Of a stretch of 64,000 bases of DNA, positions 28,228-36,911 are shown one piece after another. Location of the stretch: assembly GCF_000744225.1 (NCBI RefSeq), contig NZ_JQLN01000005.1, positions 1,426,001-1,490,000 of the forward strand, written 5' to 3'. The stretch is from Kitasatospora mediocidica KCTC 9733 (lineage in GTDB: Bacteria > Actinomycetota > Actinomycetes > Streptomycetales > Streptomycetaceae). Position 1 is the stretch's first letter. The number at the start of each line of letters is the position of its first letter. Below the pieces are notes generated by a model. The model did no database searches. It was not told the DNA's origin and saw only the letters and a program-made list of their open reading frames with translations. Both the position numbers and the translations under genes were made by a program.

Positions 28228-28674
28228 ATGAAGATCATCCTCACTCACGAGGTCTCCGGCCTCGGTGGCGCCGGCGAGGTTGTCGAGGTCAAGGACGGTT
28301 ACGCACGTAACTTCCTCGTCCCCCGTGGCTTTGCCATTCGCTGGACCAAGGGCGGACAGAAGGACGTCGACGCGATCCGTCGCGCTCGCAAGGTCCACCA
28401 GATCCAGACCCTTGAGGCTGCCAACGAGTTCAAGGGCAAGCTGGAGGGCCTGCAGGTCAAGCTGGCCGTTCGCTCCGGCGACGCCGGCCGCCTGTTCGGC
28501 TCGGTGACCCAGGCCGACGTCGTGGAGGCCGTCAAGGCCGCCGGCGGCCCGGTTGTGGACAAGCGCGCCGTCACGATCGCCTCGCCGATCAAGACCGTGG
28601 GCACCCACAAGGTGTCGGTCAAGCTGCACGCGGACGTCCAGGCCAACCTCGACGTCGCCGTCGTGTCTGCCTGA
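28228..28674 (+). CDS. rplI: 50S ribosomal protein L9
   Basis: 148 residues, normal length. The N-terminal domain is [34 protein letters not shown]-like (signature from residue 1 to about 34), followed by a long connecting helix and a C-terminal rRNA-binding domain. Last gene of the operon, followed by a strong terminator. GAGAGGGTGA provides the ribosome-binding site. Confidence 0.98.
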   Translation: MKIILTHEVSGLGGAGEVVEVKDGYARNFLVPRGFAIRWTKGGQKDVDAIRRARKVHQIQTLEAANEFKGKLEGLQVKLAVRSGDAGRLFGSVTQADVVEAVKAAGGPVVDKRAVTIASPIKTVGTHKVSVKLHADVQANLDVAVVSA

Positions 28675-28694
28675 ACTGCCTAGCAGTCGAACGG

Positions 28695-28736
28695 CCCGAG
28701 GGCCGGCACTCCGTTCGCGGAGCGCCGGCCCTCGGG
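28695..28736 (+). terminator. Hairpin terminator of the rpsF operon
   Basis: CCCGAGGGCCGGC (28695-28707) pairs with GCCGGCCCTCGGG (28724-28736). An inner CTCCG-TTCG-CGGAG stem has a stable TTCG tetraloop, and TCTTTC follows. A clear intrinsic terminator that may also serve the convergent MATE gene. Confidence 0.92.
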
Positions 28737-28755
28737 TCTTTCCCGGCTCCTCGAG

Positions 28756-30084
28756 TCAGGCCCGCACGGCGCCGGTCACCAGCCAGTGCCCGCCGCGGAC
28801 CCGGCTCAGCAGGAACGCGCCGCGCACCAGCATGAAGAGGTTCATCGCCCACCACAGGCCCAGCAGCCCCCAGCCGAGGGCCGGTACGGCGAGCGCCACC
28901 GGCGTGAAGACGGCCAGCGTGACCAGCATCGCCCAGGCCAGGTAGGGGCCGTCCCCGGCGCCCATCAGGACGCCGTCCAGGACGAAGACCAGACCGGCTG
29001 CCGGCTGGGTGAGCGCGACCAGCAGCAGGACGGCCGAGAGGGCGTCCTGCACCTGCGGGTCCGGGCTGAACAGCGGCACGTACAGCGGGCGGGCGAGCAC
29101 CACCAGCAGGCCCAGCAGCACCCCCGAGCCGACGCCCCACTGGACCATCCGGCGGGTCGCCGCGCGGGCTGCGGGGGCGTCCCCGGCGCCCAGGCTGCGG
29201 CCGATGATCGCCTGTCCGGCGATCGCGATCGCGTCCAGGCCGAAGGCGAGGAAGGTCCACAGGGTCATCGCGATCTGGTGGGCCGCGATCTCCCGGTCGC
29301 CCAGCCGGGCGGCCACCGCGGTGGCGACCATCAGCACGCCGCGCAGGCTGAGGGTGCGGACCATCAGGGGCCAGCCCGCCTTGGCGCAGGCCCGGATGCC
29401 CGCCGCGTCCGGGCGCAGGCCGGCCCGCTCCCGGCGGGCGCCGCGGAGCACCACGACGACGTAGGCGGCGGCCATCGCGGTCTGCGCCAGCACCGTCCCC
29501 CAGGCGGAGCCGGCCACGCCGAGTCCGGCTCCGTAGACCAGAGCGAGGTTGAGGCCGATGTTGGCGGTGAAGCCGGCCACGGCCACCAGCAGCGGGGTGC
29601 GGGTGTCCTGCAGGCCGCGCAGCACGCCGGTGGCGGCCAGCACCATCAGCATCGCGGGCACGCCCAGCGAGCTGATCCGCAGGTACGTCACCGCGGACGG
29701 CGCGGCGGTGTCGGAGGCGCCCAGCGCGTCCGCGATCCAGGGCGCGCCGACGAGGGTGAGCAGCACCAGCGGGACGGCGAGCAGCAGGGCGAGCCAGATG
29801 CCGTCGATGCCCTGCTGGACGGCGCCGCGGCGGTCGCCGGCGCCGATCCGGCGGGCCACGGCGGCGGTGGTGGCGTAGGCGAGGAAGACGAACACCCCGG
29901 TGATCGTGGACAGCGCCGCGCCCGCGACGCCCAGCCCGGCCAGCTGGGAGGTGCCGAGGTGGCCGACGATCGCCGAGTCGGCCAGCAGGAAGAGCGGCTC
30001 GGCGACCAGGGCGCCGAAGGCCGGAACGGCCAGGGCCAGGATCTCCCGGTCCTGGCGTCGACGGTCGGTGCGCGGGGCTGTCAT
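28756..30084 (-). CDS. MATE-family efflux transporter
   Basis: Multidrug/toxin extrusion antiporter-like protein of about 442 residues with some 12 hydrophobic segments. Family signs are ILALAVPAFGALVAEPLFLLAD near the N-terminus and the repeated half later (MVRTLSLRGVLMVATAVAARLG). Substrate unknown. ATG 30084 was chosen because the frame upstream (to 30180) runs into low-complexity sequence; its ribosome-binding site is weak. It lies between rplI and dnaB, on the opposite strand to both. Confidence 0.9.
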   Translation of the reverse strand: MTAPRTDRRRQDREILALAVPAFGALVAEPLFLLADSAIVGHLGTSQLAGLGVAGAALSTITGVFVFLAYATTAAVARRIGAGDRRGAVQQGIDGIWLALLLAVPLVLLTLVGAPWIADALGASDTAAPSAVTYLRISSLGVPAMLMVLAATGVLRGLQDTRTPLLVAVAGFTANIGLNLALVYGAGLGVAGSAWGTVLAQTAMAAAYVVVVLRGARRERAGLRPDAAGIRACAKAGWPLMVRTLSLRGVLMVATAVAARLGDREIAAHQIAMTLWTFLAFGLDAIAIAGQAIIGRSLGAGDAPAARAATRRMVQWGVGSGVLLGLLVVLARPLYVPLFSPDPQVQDALSAVLLLVALTQPAAGLVFVLDGVLMGAGDGPYLAWAMLVTLAVFTPVALAVPALGWGLLGLWWAMNLFMLVRGAFLLSRVRGGHWLVTGAVRA

Positions 30085-30610
30085 GAGGTCACCGGTTCTG
30101 CTGGTCTGGTGGATGGCCGTGCGGCTGGGCTGCTGCTGTGCACAGCCGTCACCGTAACCATCCACAGGTAAGCGGCGCAATGTCGTCTCAGCTATTACTC
30201 GTACCTGTGAGCGACGGGCCTGTTGCCCGGCGGGGGAGGGTCGATTCGTGCCTGTGTGAAGAATTTCTCATGCACAGCCATCAGAACGAGTCATCGCAGG
30301 TCAGCAAGTTGACACTGGACGGATGGTGTGGTTATCCACAGGGCCGTCCACATGCTCGTGCACAGGTTTCGGGCAGTTGTCCACAGGACAGGTCCCGTCA
30401 TCCACACGCCCTGTGGATAACCGTCTTGGTCGAAGGCCCTCCGGCCCCTTAGCGTGGGCGCTCGTCCGACGCGCCAGATGCCCACCCGGCGTCCGTTTTG
30501 TCGGCACCGTGGCGTAAGAAGGAGGTGGACCGGTTCGTGACCCCGGCCGCCCTCCTTGACCACTCCGCCCTCGCACCGCACTCGCACCGCTCGCTGATCG
30601 GGGAACACGC
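30085..30610. promoter_or_regulatory. Intergenic region upstream of dnaB
   Basis: A 526-bp non-coding gap between the divergent MATE and dnaB genes. The central part (30330-30425) is the DnaA-box cluster listed separately. A consensus-like -35 TTGACA (30309-30314) sits 17 bp before the first box. A further weak box CCATCCACA is at 30158-30166. The remaining sequence shows no gene or RNA that I recognise. Confidence 0.65.
30332..30420. promoter_or_regulatory. Phased DnaA-box cluster
   Basis: Six DnaA-box-like 9-mers in 89 bp: TTATCCACA (30332), CCGTCCACA (30344), TCGTGCACA (30356), TTGTCCACA (30377) and TCATCCACA (30398) on the + strand, and TTATCCACA on the - strand (30412-30420). Two match the general consensus exactly, and TTGTCCACA matches the preferred Streptomyces box. 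Start-to-start spacing is 12, 12, 21, 21 and 14 bp, roughly one or two helical turns. It is not oriC (dnaA and dnaN are absent). It may titrate DnaA or let DnaA control dnaB. Confidence 0.85.
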
Positions 30611-32212
30611 GTGACCGGCCCCCAGTACGACGACCACGACGTGCCTCCGCCCCCGGAGGACGACTGGCAGCCGTCCGATGACGCATTCTCCGGGCCCTTC
30701 CAGCCCGACGGCCCGAGCGACCGGCTCCCGGTCTCCCGCAACCGCGCTGAGGGCGGCCCGGGCGGCGGCAAGGGCGGCTCCGGCGGCGGGGGCGGCAAGG
30801 GCGGGGACTTCCGCAAGCGCGACCGGGACGGCGGCGGCAGCGGCGGCGGGAAGGACGGTGACCGCGAGCGCTCCGGTGGCATGGAGGGCTTCGAGCGGGT
30901 CCCGCCGCAGGACCTCGCCGCCGAGCAGTCCGTCCTCGGCGGCATGCTGCTCTCCAAGGACGCCATCGCCGACGTGGTCGAGGTGCTCAAGCCGCTCGAC
31001 TACTACCGCCCGGCCCACGAGCTCATCCACAGCGCGATCCTCGACCTCTACGCCCGCGGCGAGCCGGCCGACCCGATCACCGTCGCCAGCGAACTCACCA
31101 AGCGCGGCGAGCTGGCCCGGGTCGGCGGCCCCGGCTATCTGCACACCCTGGTCAACTCCGTCCCCACCGCCGCCAACGCCGAGTACTACGCCGAGATCGT
31201 CCACGAGCGCGCCGTGCTGCGCCGCCTGGTCGAGGCCGGCACCCGGATCGCCGGCATGGGCTACGCCGCCGAGGGCGACGTCGACGAGATCGTCAACGCG
31301 GCGCAGGCCGAGATCTACGCCGTCACCGAGCAGCGCACCAGCGAGGACTACGCCCCGCTGGCCGACATCATGGAGGGCGCCCTCGACGAGATCGAGGCGA
31401 TCGGCTCCCGCAACGGCCAGATGTCCGGCGTCCCCACCGGCTTCGCCGACCTCGACGCGCTGACCAACGGGTTGCACCCGGGCCAGATGATCGTCATCGC
31501 GGCCCGGCCCGCGATGGGCAAGTCCACGCTCGCGCTGGACTTCTCCCGGGCCTGCTCGATCACCAACGGCCTGCCGAGCGTGATCTTCTCGCTCGAAATG
31601 GGGCGCAACGAGATCGCCATGCGTCTGCTCTCGGCGGAGGCCCGGGTCGCGCTGCACCACATGCGCTCGGGCAACATGACGGACGACGACTGGACCAGGG
31701 TCGCCCGCCGGATGCCGGACGTCACCGCCGCGCCGCTCTTCATCGACGACTCGCCCAACCTGTCGATGATGGAGATCCGCGCCAAATGCCGCCGCCTGAA
31801 GCAGCGTCAGGACCTCAAGCTGGTGGTCATCGACTACCTCCAGCTGATGCAGTCCGGCGGCTCCCGGCGGGCCGAGAGCCGTCAGCAGGAGGTCTCCGAC
31901 ATGTCGCGAAACCTCAAGCTGCTGGCCAAGGAGCTCGAAGTCCCGGTGATCGCGCTCTCCCAGCTGAACCGTGGTCCCGAACAGCGCACCGACAAGAAGC
32001 CGATGGTCTCCGACCTGCGTGAGTCCGGCTCGATCGAGCAGGACGCCGACATGGTCATCCTGCTGCACCGTGAGGATGCGTACGAGAAGGAGTCGCCCCG
32101 CGCGGGCGAGGCCGACCTGATCGTCGCCAAGCACCGCAACGGCCCCACCGCCACCATCACGGTCGCCTTCCAGGGCCACTATTCACGCTTTGTCGACATG
32201 ACGCGCGACTGA
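30611..32212 (+). CDS. dnaB: Replicative DNA helicase DnaB
   Basis: 533 residues. A disordered Gly/Lys/Arg/Asp-rich N-terminal extension of about 95 residues is followed by the DnaB N-domain (VPPQDLAAEQSVLGGML) and the RecA-like ATPase with Walker A ARPAMGKSTLALDF near residue 300 and Walker B LVVIDYLQLM. The conserved C-terminal FQGHYSRFVDM is present. There is no intein. The helicase unwinds at the replication fork. GTG 30611 has GGGGAA upstream. The DnaA-box cluster lies 190 bp upstream. Confidence 0.97.
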   Translation: MTGPQYDDHDVPPPPEDDWQPSDDAFSGPFQPDGPSDRLPVSRNRAEGGPGGGKGGSGGGGGKGGDFRKRDRDGGGSGGGKDGDRERSGGMEGFERVPPQDLAAEQSVLGGMLLSKDAIADVVEVLKPLDYYRPAHELIHSAILDLYARGEPADPITVASELTKRGELARVGGPGYLHTLVNSVPTAANAEYYAEIVHERAVLRRLVEAGTRIAGMGYAAEGDVDEIVNAAQAEIYAVTEQRTSEDYAPLADIMEGALDEIEAIGSRNGQMSGVPTGFADLDALTNGLHPGQMIVIAARPAMGKSTLALDFSRACSITNGLPSVIFSLEMGRNEIAMRLLSAEARVALHHMRSGNMTDDDWTRVARRMPDVTAAPLFIDDSPNLSMMEIRAKCRRLKQRQDLKLVVIDYLQLMQSGGSRRAESRQQEVSDMSRNLKLLAKELEVPVIALSQLNRGPEQRTDKKPMVSDLRESGSIEQDADMVILLHREDAYEKESPRAGEADLIVAKHRNGPTATITVAFQGHYSRFVDMTRD

Positions 32213-32536
32213 TTTCCCCGCACGGGTCGCAGAAAGCGCGCCTTCGGCTCCCGACCGGCTTGGTGCGTGGGTCAATTGCATAAACAAACCGGCGGCGCGA
32301 CGGGGGTGCGTCGGCGAACCCGGTGACGGATCGGACGATTTCACACGAATTGCTCTGAGGCATCGTTGAAAGTTCATGTCACGGCGTTACCGATGCCTCG
32401 GGTCGAGCGGCTCTGGCTTAATGGTAAAGGTATGGTCAGAGTCGGTGTGGTCAACCTGAATTGACTGTTCCTGATACCCGGTCATCTGTATTCTGAGTGA
32501 GCCTTGCGTCCTGATCATCACGTAACTGGGGGCCCA
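32213..32536. other. Lower-GC intergenic region after dnaB
   Basis: A 324-bp gap with lower GC than its surroundings. It holds an inverted repeat GAGGCATCG (32357-32365) / CGATGCCTC (32391-32399) with 25 bp between, either a dnaB terminator hairpin or an operator. TTGACT (32461) and TATTCT (32489-32494) resemble promoter elements, but their 22-bp spacing is too long to pair. They probably relate to the secreted-protein gene at 32537. No RNA gene is seen. Confidence 0.5.
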
Positions 32537-34216
32537 GTGTCTCACCGTCGTTCCGCAATGCTGGTTTCTGCGATAGTCGCAGCCGGCGTTGCTCTCGTCC
32601 CGGCATCGGCCAGCGCGGCCGGCGCACCGGGCACGGCCACCAAGTCGGACGCTCCGAGTGCCTCCGCGCTGACCGCGGCCTCGACGTTCAAGACCTTCAC
32701 CAGTGCGGCCTCCAACACGGCCCGGGTGGAGAAGGGGGCGGTTGCCGCCCCGAACAGCAGCAGCGCGGCTCCGGCACCCGCGGCGAGCGGTGACCCGGAC
32801 CCGGGCTTCACCATCGGCCTCAGCGCGACGGGCACCAGCGCGTACAGCATCGACCTGACCACGACCGTCAGCACCGCGGTCTTCCCGCTCAACGGCACCG
32901 TCAACTGGGGCGACGGCACCTCCGGCCCGCTCTACTTCAGCGGCGCCGTGCCGGCGGTCCTGGCGCACAGCTACGCCAAGCTGGGGCAGTACAACGTCAG
33001 CGTCGTCCTCACGGACAACAACGCCGTCGTGGAGTCCAACTCCGTGATGGTGTCGACGCCCGGTTCGCAGTACACGCCGTACGGGCCGACCCGTCTGCTG
33101 GACACCCGCGACGGCACCGGCGCGCCCGCGGCGAAGGTGCCGTCCTACGGCATCACCCGGGTGCAGGTCGCCGGCAACGGCGCGATCCCGTCGAAGGTGA
33201 CCGCGGTCGTCCTCAACGTCACCGTCACCAACCCGACGAACAGCGGCTTCATCACCGCCTACGCCGACGGTACGGCTCGCCCGACCACCTCGAACGTCAA
33301 CTTCACGGCCGGCCAGACCGTGCCGAACATGGCGATCGTCCCGGTCGGCGCCGACGGCTACGTCGACCTGTACAACAGCGGCCTGGCCTCGGTCGACCTG
33401 ATCGCCGACGTCACCGGCTACTTCACCCAGAGCTCGGCGAGCGGCTACACCTCGCTGACGCCCACCCGCATCGTCGACACCCGTGACGGCACCGGCACCG
33501 GCTCCGCCGCCCAGGTCCCCGGCCTCGGCGCGATCTCCGCGCAGGTCGCGGGCAACGCCGGCGTGCCCGCCTCGGGCGCCACCGCGGTGGCACTGAACGT
33601 CACCGTCACCAACCCGCGCAGCGACGGCTTCCTGACCGCCTTCCCCGACGGCCAGGCCACGCCCAACGCGTCCAACGTCAACTACCTCGCCGGCCAGACC
33701 ATCGCCAACTCGGTGGTCGTCCCGATCGGCGCCGACGGCAAGATCGACATCCACAACGGCGGCGGCCTCGGCGCCGACGTCGTCATCGACGTGGTCGGCT
33801 ACTACAGCCCCGCCAGCAAGAGCAGCTACCTGCCGATCAAGCCCACCCGGCTGCTCGACACCCGCGACCCCTCGTGGCCCAGCGGCCCGCTCGACGCCGG
33901 CCAGTACATCTACATGCCGCTGAGCGACACCGAGCCCGACATCACCGGCTTCGTCCTCAACACCACCGTCACGAACACCAGGGGCGGCGGCTTCCTGACC
34001 GTCTCGCCCGACCCGAACACGCTGGCCCAGTACGGCAACAACACGGCCTCGGCCAGCCGCCCGAACAGCTCGGTGCTCAACTGGCTGCCGGGCCAGACCG
34101 TTCCGAACCTGGTCCAGGCCGGCACCGGTGGCACCGGCATCATCGACTTCTGGAACACCGGCTCCGGCACCACCGACCTGGTGGTCGACGCCTTCGGTTT
34201 CTACCAGAACGACTGA
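32537..34216 (+). CDS. Secreted PKD-domain protein with three long repeats
   Basis: About 559 residues. A signal peptide (MLVSAIVAAGVALVPASASA) and a Ser/Ala linker lead to a PKD-like domain containing VNWGDGTSGPLYF and YNVSVVLTDNNA. Three repeats of about 120 residues follow, each opening with PTRLLDTRDGTG or close (PTRIVDTRDGTG, PTRLLDTRDPSW) and closing with a DVTGYF / DVVGYY / DAFGFY motif. There is no membrane anchor, so it is probably secreted or wall-bound. Function unknown. GTG 32537 has GGGGG upstream. A fragment of the same repeat family lies near 43.4 kb. Confidence 0.85.
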   Translation: MSHRRSAMLVSAIVAAGVALVPASASAAGAPGTATKSDAPSASALTAASTFKTFTSAASNTARVEKGAVAAPNSSSAAPAPAASGDPDPGFTIGLSATGTSAYSIDLTTTVSTAVFPLNGTVNWGDGTSGPLYFSGAVPAVLAHSYAKLGQYNVSVVLTDNNAVVESNSVMVSTPGSQYTPYGPTRLLDTRDGTGAPAAKVPSYGITRVQVAGNGAIPSKVTAVVLNVTVTNPTNSGFITAYADGTARPTTSNVNFTAGQTVPNMAIVPVGADGYVDLYNSGLASVDLIADVTGYFTQSSASGYTSLTPTRIVDTRDGTGTGSAAQVPGLGAISAQVAGNAGVPASGATAVALNVTVTNPRSDGFLTAFPDGQATPNASNVNYLAGQTIANSVVVPIGADGKIDIHNGGGLGADVVIDVVGYYSPASKSSYLPIKPTRLLDTRDPSWPSGPLDAGQYIYMPLSDTEPDITGFVLNTTVTNTRGGGFLTVSPDPNTLAQYGNNTASASRPNSSVLNWLPGQTVPNLVQAGTGGTGIIDFWNTGSGTTDLVVDAFGFYQND

Positions 34217-34279
34217 TCGCCGCCCCGGCCGCGTGACCGGCCGGAGCACCTGATCCACCTGTTCCACCCGTTCGACCAG

Positions 34280-34318
34280 CAGGCCCCGGGCAGCGCAGCA
34301 CGCGCCGCCCGGGGCCTG
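34280..34318 (+). terminator. Hairpin terminator after the repeat protein
   Basis: AGGCCCCGGGC (34281-34291) and GCCCGGGGCCT (34307-34317), plus one outer C-G pair, form a 12-bp perfect stem with a 15-nt loop, 64 bp past the stop. Confidence 0.8.
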
Positions 34319-34359
34319 TCGCGCGTCCGCCCGGCGGCCGGAAAAAACCTCACCCGGGC

Positions 34360-34386
34360 TGTCGATCCGGCCGCCCCCCGTTCGAC
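34360..34386 (+). promoter_or_regulatory. Predicted ECF42-type promoter
   Basis: TGTCGA (34360-34365), 17 bp, CGAC (34383-34386). As I recall, ECF42 promoters upstream of DGPF genes in Streptomyces carry TGTCGA in the -35 region and CGA(T/C)-like bases in the -10 region. It lies 79 bp before the DGPF gene and would make the operon autoregulated. Confidence 0.65.
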
Positions 34387-34465
34387 GCATGGGTGGAGGC
34401 TGGTTCCCACCGGGCGGAAACGTCCGGGGCCAGGCGCCCGATCCGAACCGAGGAAGAGGACGACG

Positions 34466-34897
34466 ATGCGATTCATGATGCTGGTCAGGGCCGACAAGGA
34501 CACCGAGGCGGGCGTGCTGCCGGCCGCCGAGCTGTTCGAGGCGATGGGGAAGTACAACGAAGAGCTGGTCAAGGCGGGCGTGCTGCTCGCGGCGGACGGG
34601 CTGCAGCCCAGCAGCAAGGGCGCCCGGGTCTCGTTCGACGGCGGTCGCCCGACGGTGACCGACGGACCGTTCGCCGAGGCGAAGGAGCTGATCGCCGGCT
34701 ACTGGATGCTCCAGGTGAAGTCGCGCGAGGAGGCTGTCGAGTGGGCCTGCCGGGTGCCGTTCGGCGAGGGCGGGGTGGTGGAACTGCGCCAGGTGTTCGA
34801 GCCGGGTGACTTCCCGGCGGAGATCATCACGCCCGAGACCGCCGCCAGCGAGGCGCGGATGCGCGAGGAGCTGTTGCGCAGGTCCGGGCAGCAGTAG
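34466..34897 (+). CDS. YCII/DGPF-domain protein
   Basis: 143 residues. MRFMMLVRADKDTEAG opens the dimeric alpha/beta YCII fold, and TVTDGPFAEAKELIAGYWM contains the DGPF signature. Such proteins are the usual partners and targets of ECF42 sigma factors; their biochemical activity is not established. It is 59 bp upstream of the sigma gene on the same strand and downstream of a matching promoter motif. ATG 34466 follows a GAGGAAGAGGACGACG stretch that provides the ribosome-binding site. Confidence 0.92.
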   Translation: MRFMMLVRADKDTEAGVLPAAELFEAMGKYNEELVKAGVLLAADGLQPSSKGARVSFDGGRPTVTDGPFAEAKELIAGYWMLQVKSREEAVEWACRVPFGEGGVVELRQVFEPGDFPAEIITPETAASEARMREELLRRSGQQ

Positions 34898-34956
34898 CCG
34901 GCGGGCGGGGGGCCGCTGTTGCGGCGGCCCCCGGGGCGCTGCTCTGATGGGTTGCC

Positions 34957-36261
34957 GTGACAGCCTCCGAGCCGCCCACCCCGGCCTCCGCCGACCGTCG
35001 TGCGGTCGTGCACGGCACGATCGACGCGGTCTGGCGGATCGAGGCGGCCCGGCTGATCGCCGGGCTGACCCGGATCGTGCGGGACGTCGGGATCGCCGAG
35101 GAGCTGGCGCAGGACGCGCTGGTCGCCGCGCTGGAGCAGTGGCCGGCCACGGGGGTGCCGGAGAATCCGGGGGCCTGGTTGATGACGGTCGCCAAGCACC
35201 GGGCGATCGATCTGGTGCGCCGCCGCGAGCGGCTGGCCCGCAAGCTGGACGAGCTCGGGCACGAGCTGGCGAGCGGTCCGCCGGGCGGCTCGGAGCCGGT
35301 GCCGGAGGACGTCGTCGAGCTGGACGGCACCATCGAGGACGATCTGCTGCGGCTGGTCTTCACGGCCTGCCACCCGGTGCTGTCGACCGAGGCGCGGGTC
35401 GCGCTCACCCTGCGGTTGCTCGGCGGCCTGACCACCGACGAGATCGCGCGGGCCTTCCTGGTCGCGGAGTCGACCGTCGCGCAGCGCATCGTCCGGGCCA
35501 AGCGGACGCTGGCCCGGGCCCGGGTGCCGTTCGAGGTCCCGCAGGGCGCCGAACTGGCCGACCGGCTCTCGTCGGTCCTTGAGGTGGTGTACCTGATCTT
35601 CAACGAGGGGTACGCGGCGACCGCGGGCGACGACTGGATGCGTCCGGCGCTCTGCGAGGAGGCCCAGCGGCTGGGCCGGATCCTGGCCGAACTGGTGCCC
35701 GCAGAGCCCGAGGTGCACGGGCTCGTCGCGCTGATGGAGATCCAGGCGTCGCGCTCGGCCGCCCGCACCGGGCCGGGCGGTGAGCCGGTGCTGCTGCTCG
35801 ACCAGGACCGCGGCAGCTGGGACCAGTTGCTGATCCGGCGCGGCCTCCTGGCGCTGGAGCGGGCCCGAGAGCTCGGCGGTGCGGGCGGCGGCTACGCCCT
35901 GCAGGCGGCGATCGCGGCCTGCCACGCGCGGGCGCGCACGCCGCAGGAGACGGACTGGGTGCGGATCGCGGCGCTGTACGAGGCACTGGCCCGACGTACG
36001 CCGTCGCCCGTGGTGGAGCTGAACCGCGCGGTGGCGCTGTCGATGGCGTTCGGCCCGGCCACCGGCCTGGAACTGGTGGACCAGCTGACCGGGGAGCCCG
36101 CGCTGAAGGACTACCACCTGTTGCCCGGCGTGCGCGGCGACCTGCTGGCCAGGCTCGGCCGCCGGGAGGAGGCACGTGCGGAGTTCGAACGCGCGGCGGC
36201 GCTCACCCGCAACGAGCGCGAGCGCGCGCTGTTGCTGGCCCGGGCGGCCGAGTGCGGCTGA
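34957..36261 (+). CDS. ECF42-family RNA polymerase sigma factor
   Basis: 434 residues, about twice the size of a simple ECF sigma factor. Region 2 is around VGIAEELAQDALVAALEQWP and region 4 around TTDEIARAFLVAESTVAQRIVRAKRTL. Roughly residues 180-434 form the long helical, TPR-like extension that marks ECF42 (including VYLIFNEGYAATAG and ELNRAVALSMAFGP). This class has no anti-sigma factor; the extension is thought to be needed for activity. It is paired with the DGPF gene. GTG 34957 was chosen because it gives a complete region 2; its ribosome-binding site is weak. Confidence 0.93.
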   Translation: MTASEPPTPASADRRAVVHGTIDAVWRIEAARLIAGLTRIVRDVGIAEELAQDALVAALEQWPATGVPENPGAWLMTVAKHRAIDLVRRRERLARKLDELGHELASGPPGGSEPVPEDVVELDGTIEDDLLRLVFTACHPVLSTEARVALTLRLLGGLTTDEIARAFLVAESTVAQRIVRAKRTLARARVPFEVPQGAELADRLSSVLEVVYLIFNEGYAATAGDDWMRPALCEEAQRLGRILAELVPAEPEVHGLVALMEIQASRSAARTGPGGEPVLLLDQDRGSWDQLLIRRGLLALERARELGGAGGGYALQAAIAACHARARTPQETDWVRIAALYEALARRTPSPVVELNRAVALSMAFGPATGLELVDQLTGEPALKDYHLLPGVRGDLLARLGRREEARAEFERAAALTRNERERALLLARAAECG

Positions 36262-36280
36262 CAGGAACTAGTCTGACGGT

Positions 36281-36901
36281 GTGACAGAAACCTTGGGGGC
36301 GGCTCTCCCGGCCGGTGCCGCCGGCTACGGCGCGGACGCGGACGCGTTGGTGGCGCAGTACGAGAGCGTCGGGTTCGAGCAGGTGCAGGGCGGGTTGCTG
36401 CACCTCTTCCCGCCCGCGCCGGCGCGGGTGCTGGATGTCGGAGCCGGCTCCGGACGGGACGCGGCGGCGCTGGCCGGGCTCGGGCACACCGTGACGGCGG
36501 TCGAGCCGACGGCCGAGCTGCGCGAGCGCGGACGGCTGCTGCACGCGGACGCGGCCATCCGCTGGGTGGACGACGCGCTGCCCGGCCTGCCGGTACTCGG
36601 GGCGCCGGTGGACCGGTTCGACCTGATCCTGCTCACCGCGGTCTGGATGCACCTGGACGCGGCGGAGCGGGCCGAGGCGCTGGGCCGGTTGGCCGGGCTG
36701 CTGGCGCCCGGCGGCCTGCTGGTGATGTCCGTGCGGAGCGGGCCGGTACCCGCCGGGCGGCGGATGTTCGAGGTGCCGCCGCAGGAGCTGCCGGCGTTGG
36801 CGGAGCGGGCGGGCCTGCGGCTGGTGCATCGCGGTGAGCGGACCGACCTGCACGGGCGGGCGGACGTGCGCTGGCTGGAGTGGGGGTTCCTGCGGCCGTG
36901 A
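36281..36901 (+). CDS. Class I SAM-dependent methyltransferase
   Basis: 206 residues. Motif I is [20 protein letters not shown], followed by acidic and post-motif segments (DLILLTAVWMHLDAAER). The substrate is not predictable. GTG 36281 has TAGTCT (36269-36274) exactly 6 nt upstream, the layout of a leaderless transcript, so it is likely transcribed independently of the sigma gene that ends 20 bp earlier. It converges on the HxlR gene with a 10-bp gap. Confidence 0.9.
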   Translation: MTETLGAALPAGAAGYGADADALVAQYESVGFEQVQGGLLHLFPPAPARVLDVGAGSGRDAAALAGLGHTVTAVEPTAELRERGRLLHADAAIRWVDDALPGLPVLGAPVDRFDLILLTAVWMHLDAAERAEALGRLAGLLAPGGLLVMSVRSGPVPAGRRMFEVPPQELPALAERAGLRLVHRGERTDLHGRADVRWLEWGFLRP

Positions 36902-36911
36902 GGGGCAGCGG

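Noticed and set aside
30332-30420. Possible oriC
   Set aside because: oriC of Streptomyces lies between dnaA and dnaN with many more boxes; neither gene is here. It is better described as a DnaA-box cluster.
32213-32536. tRNA or small RNA gene after dnaB
   Set aside because: No cloverleaf, no CCA end and no T-loop (GGTTCGAATCC-like) sequence; only one inverted repeat and promoter-like fragments.
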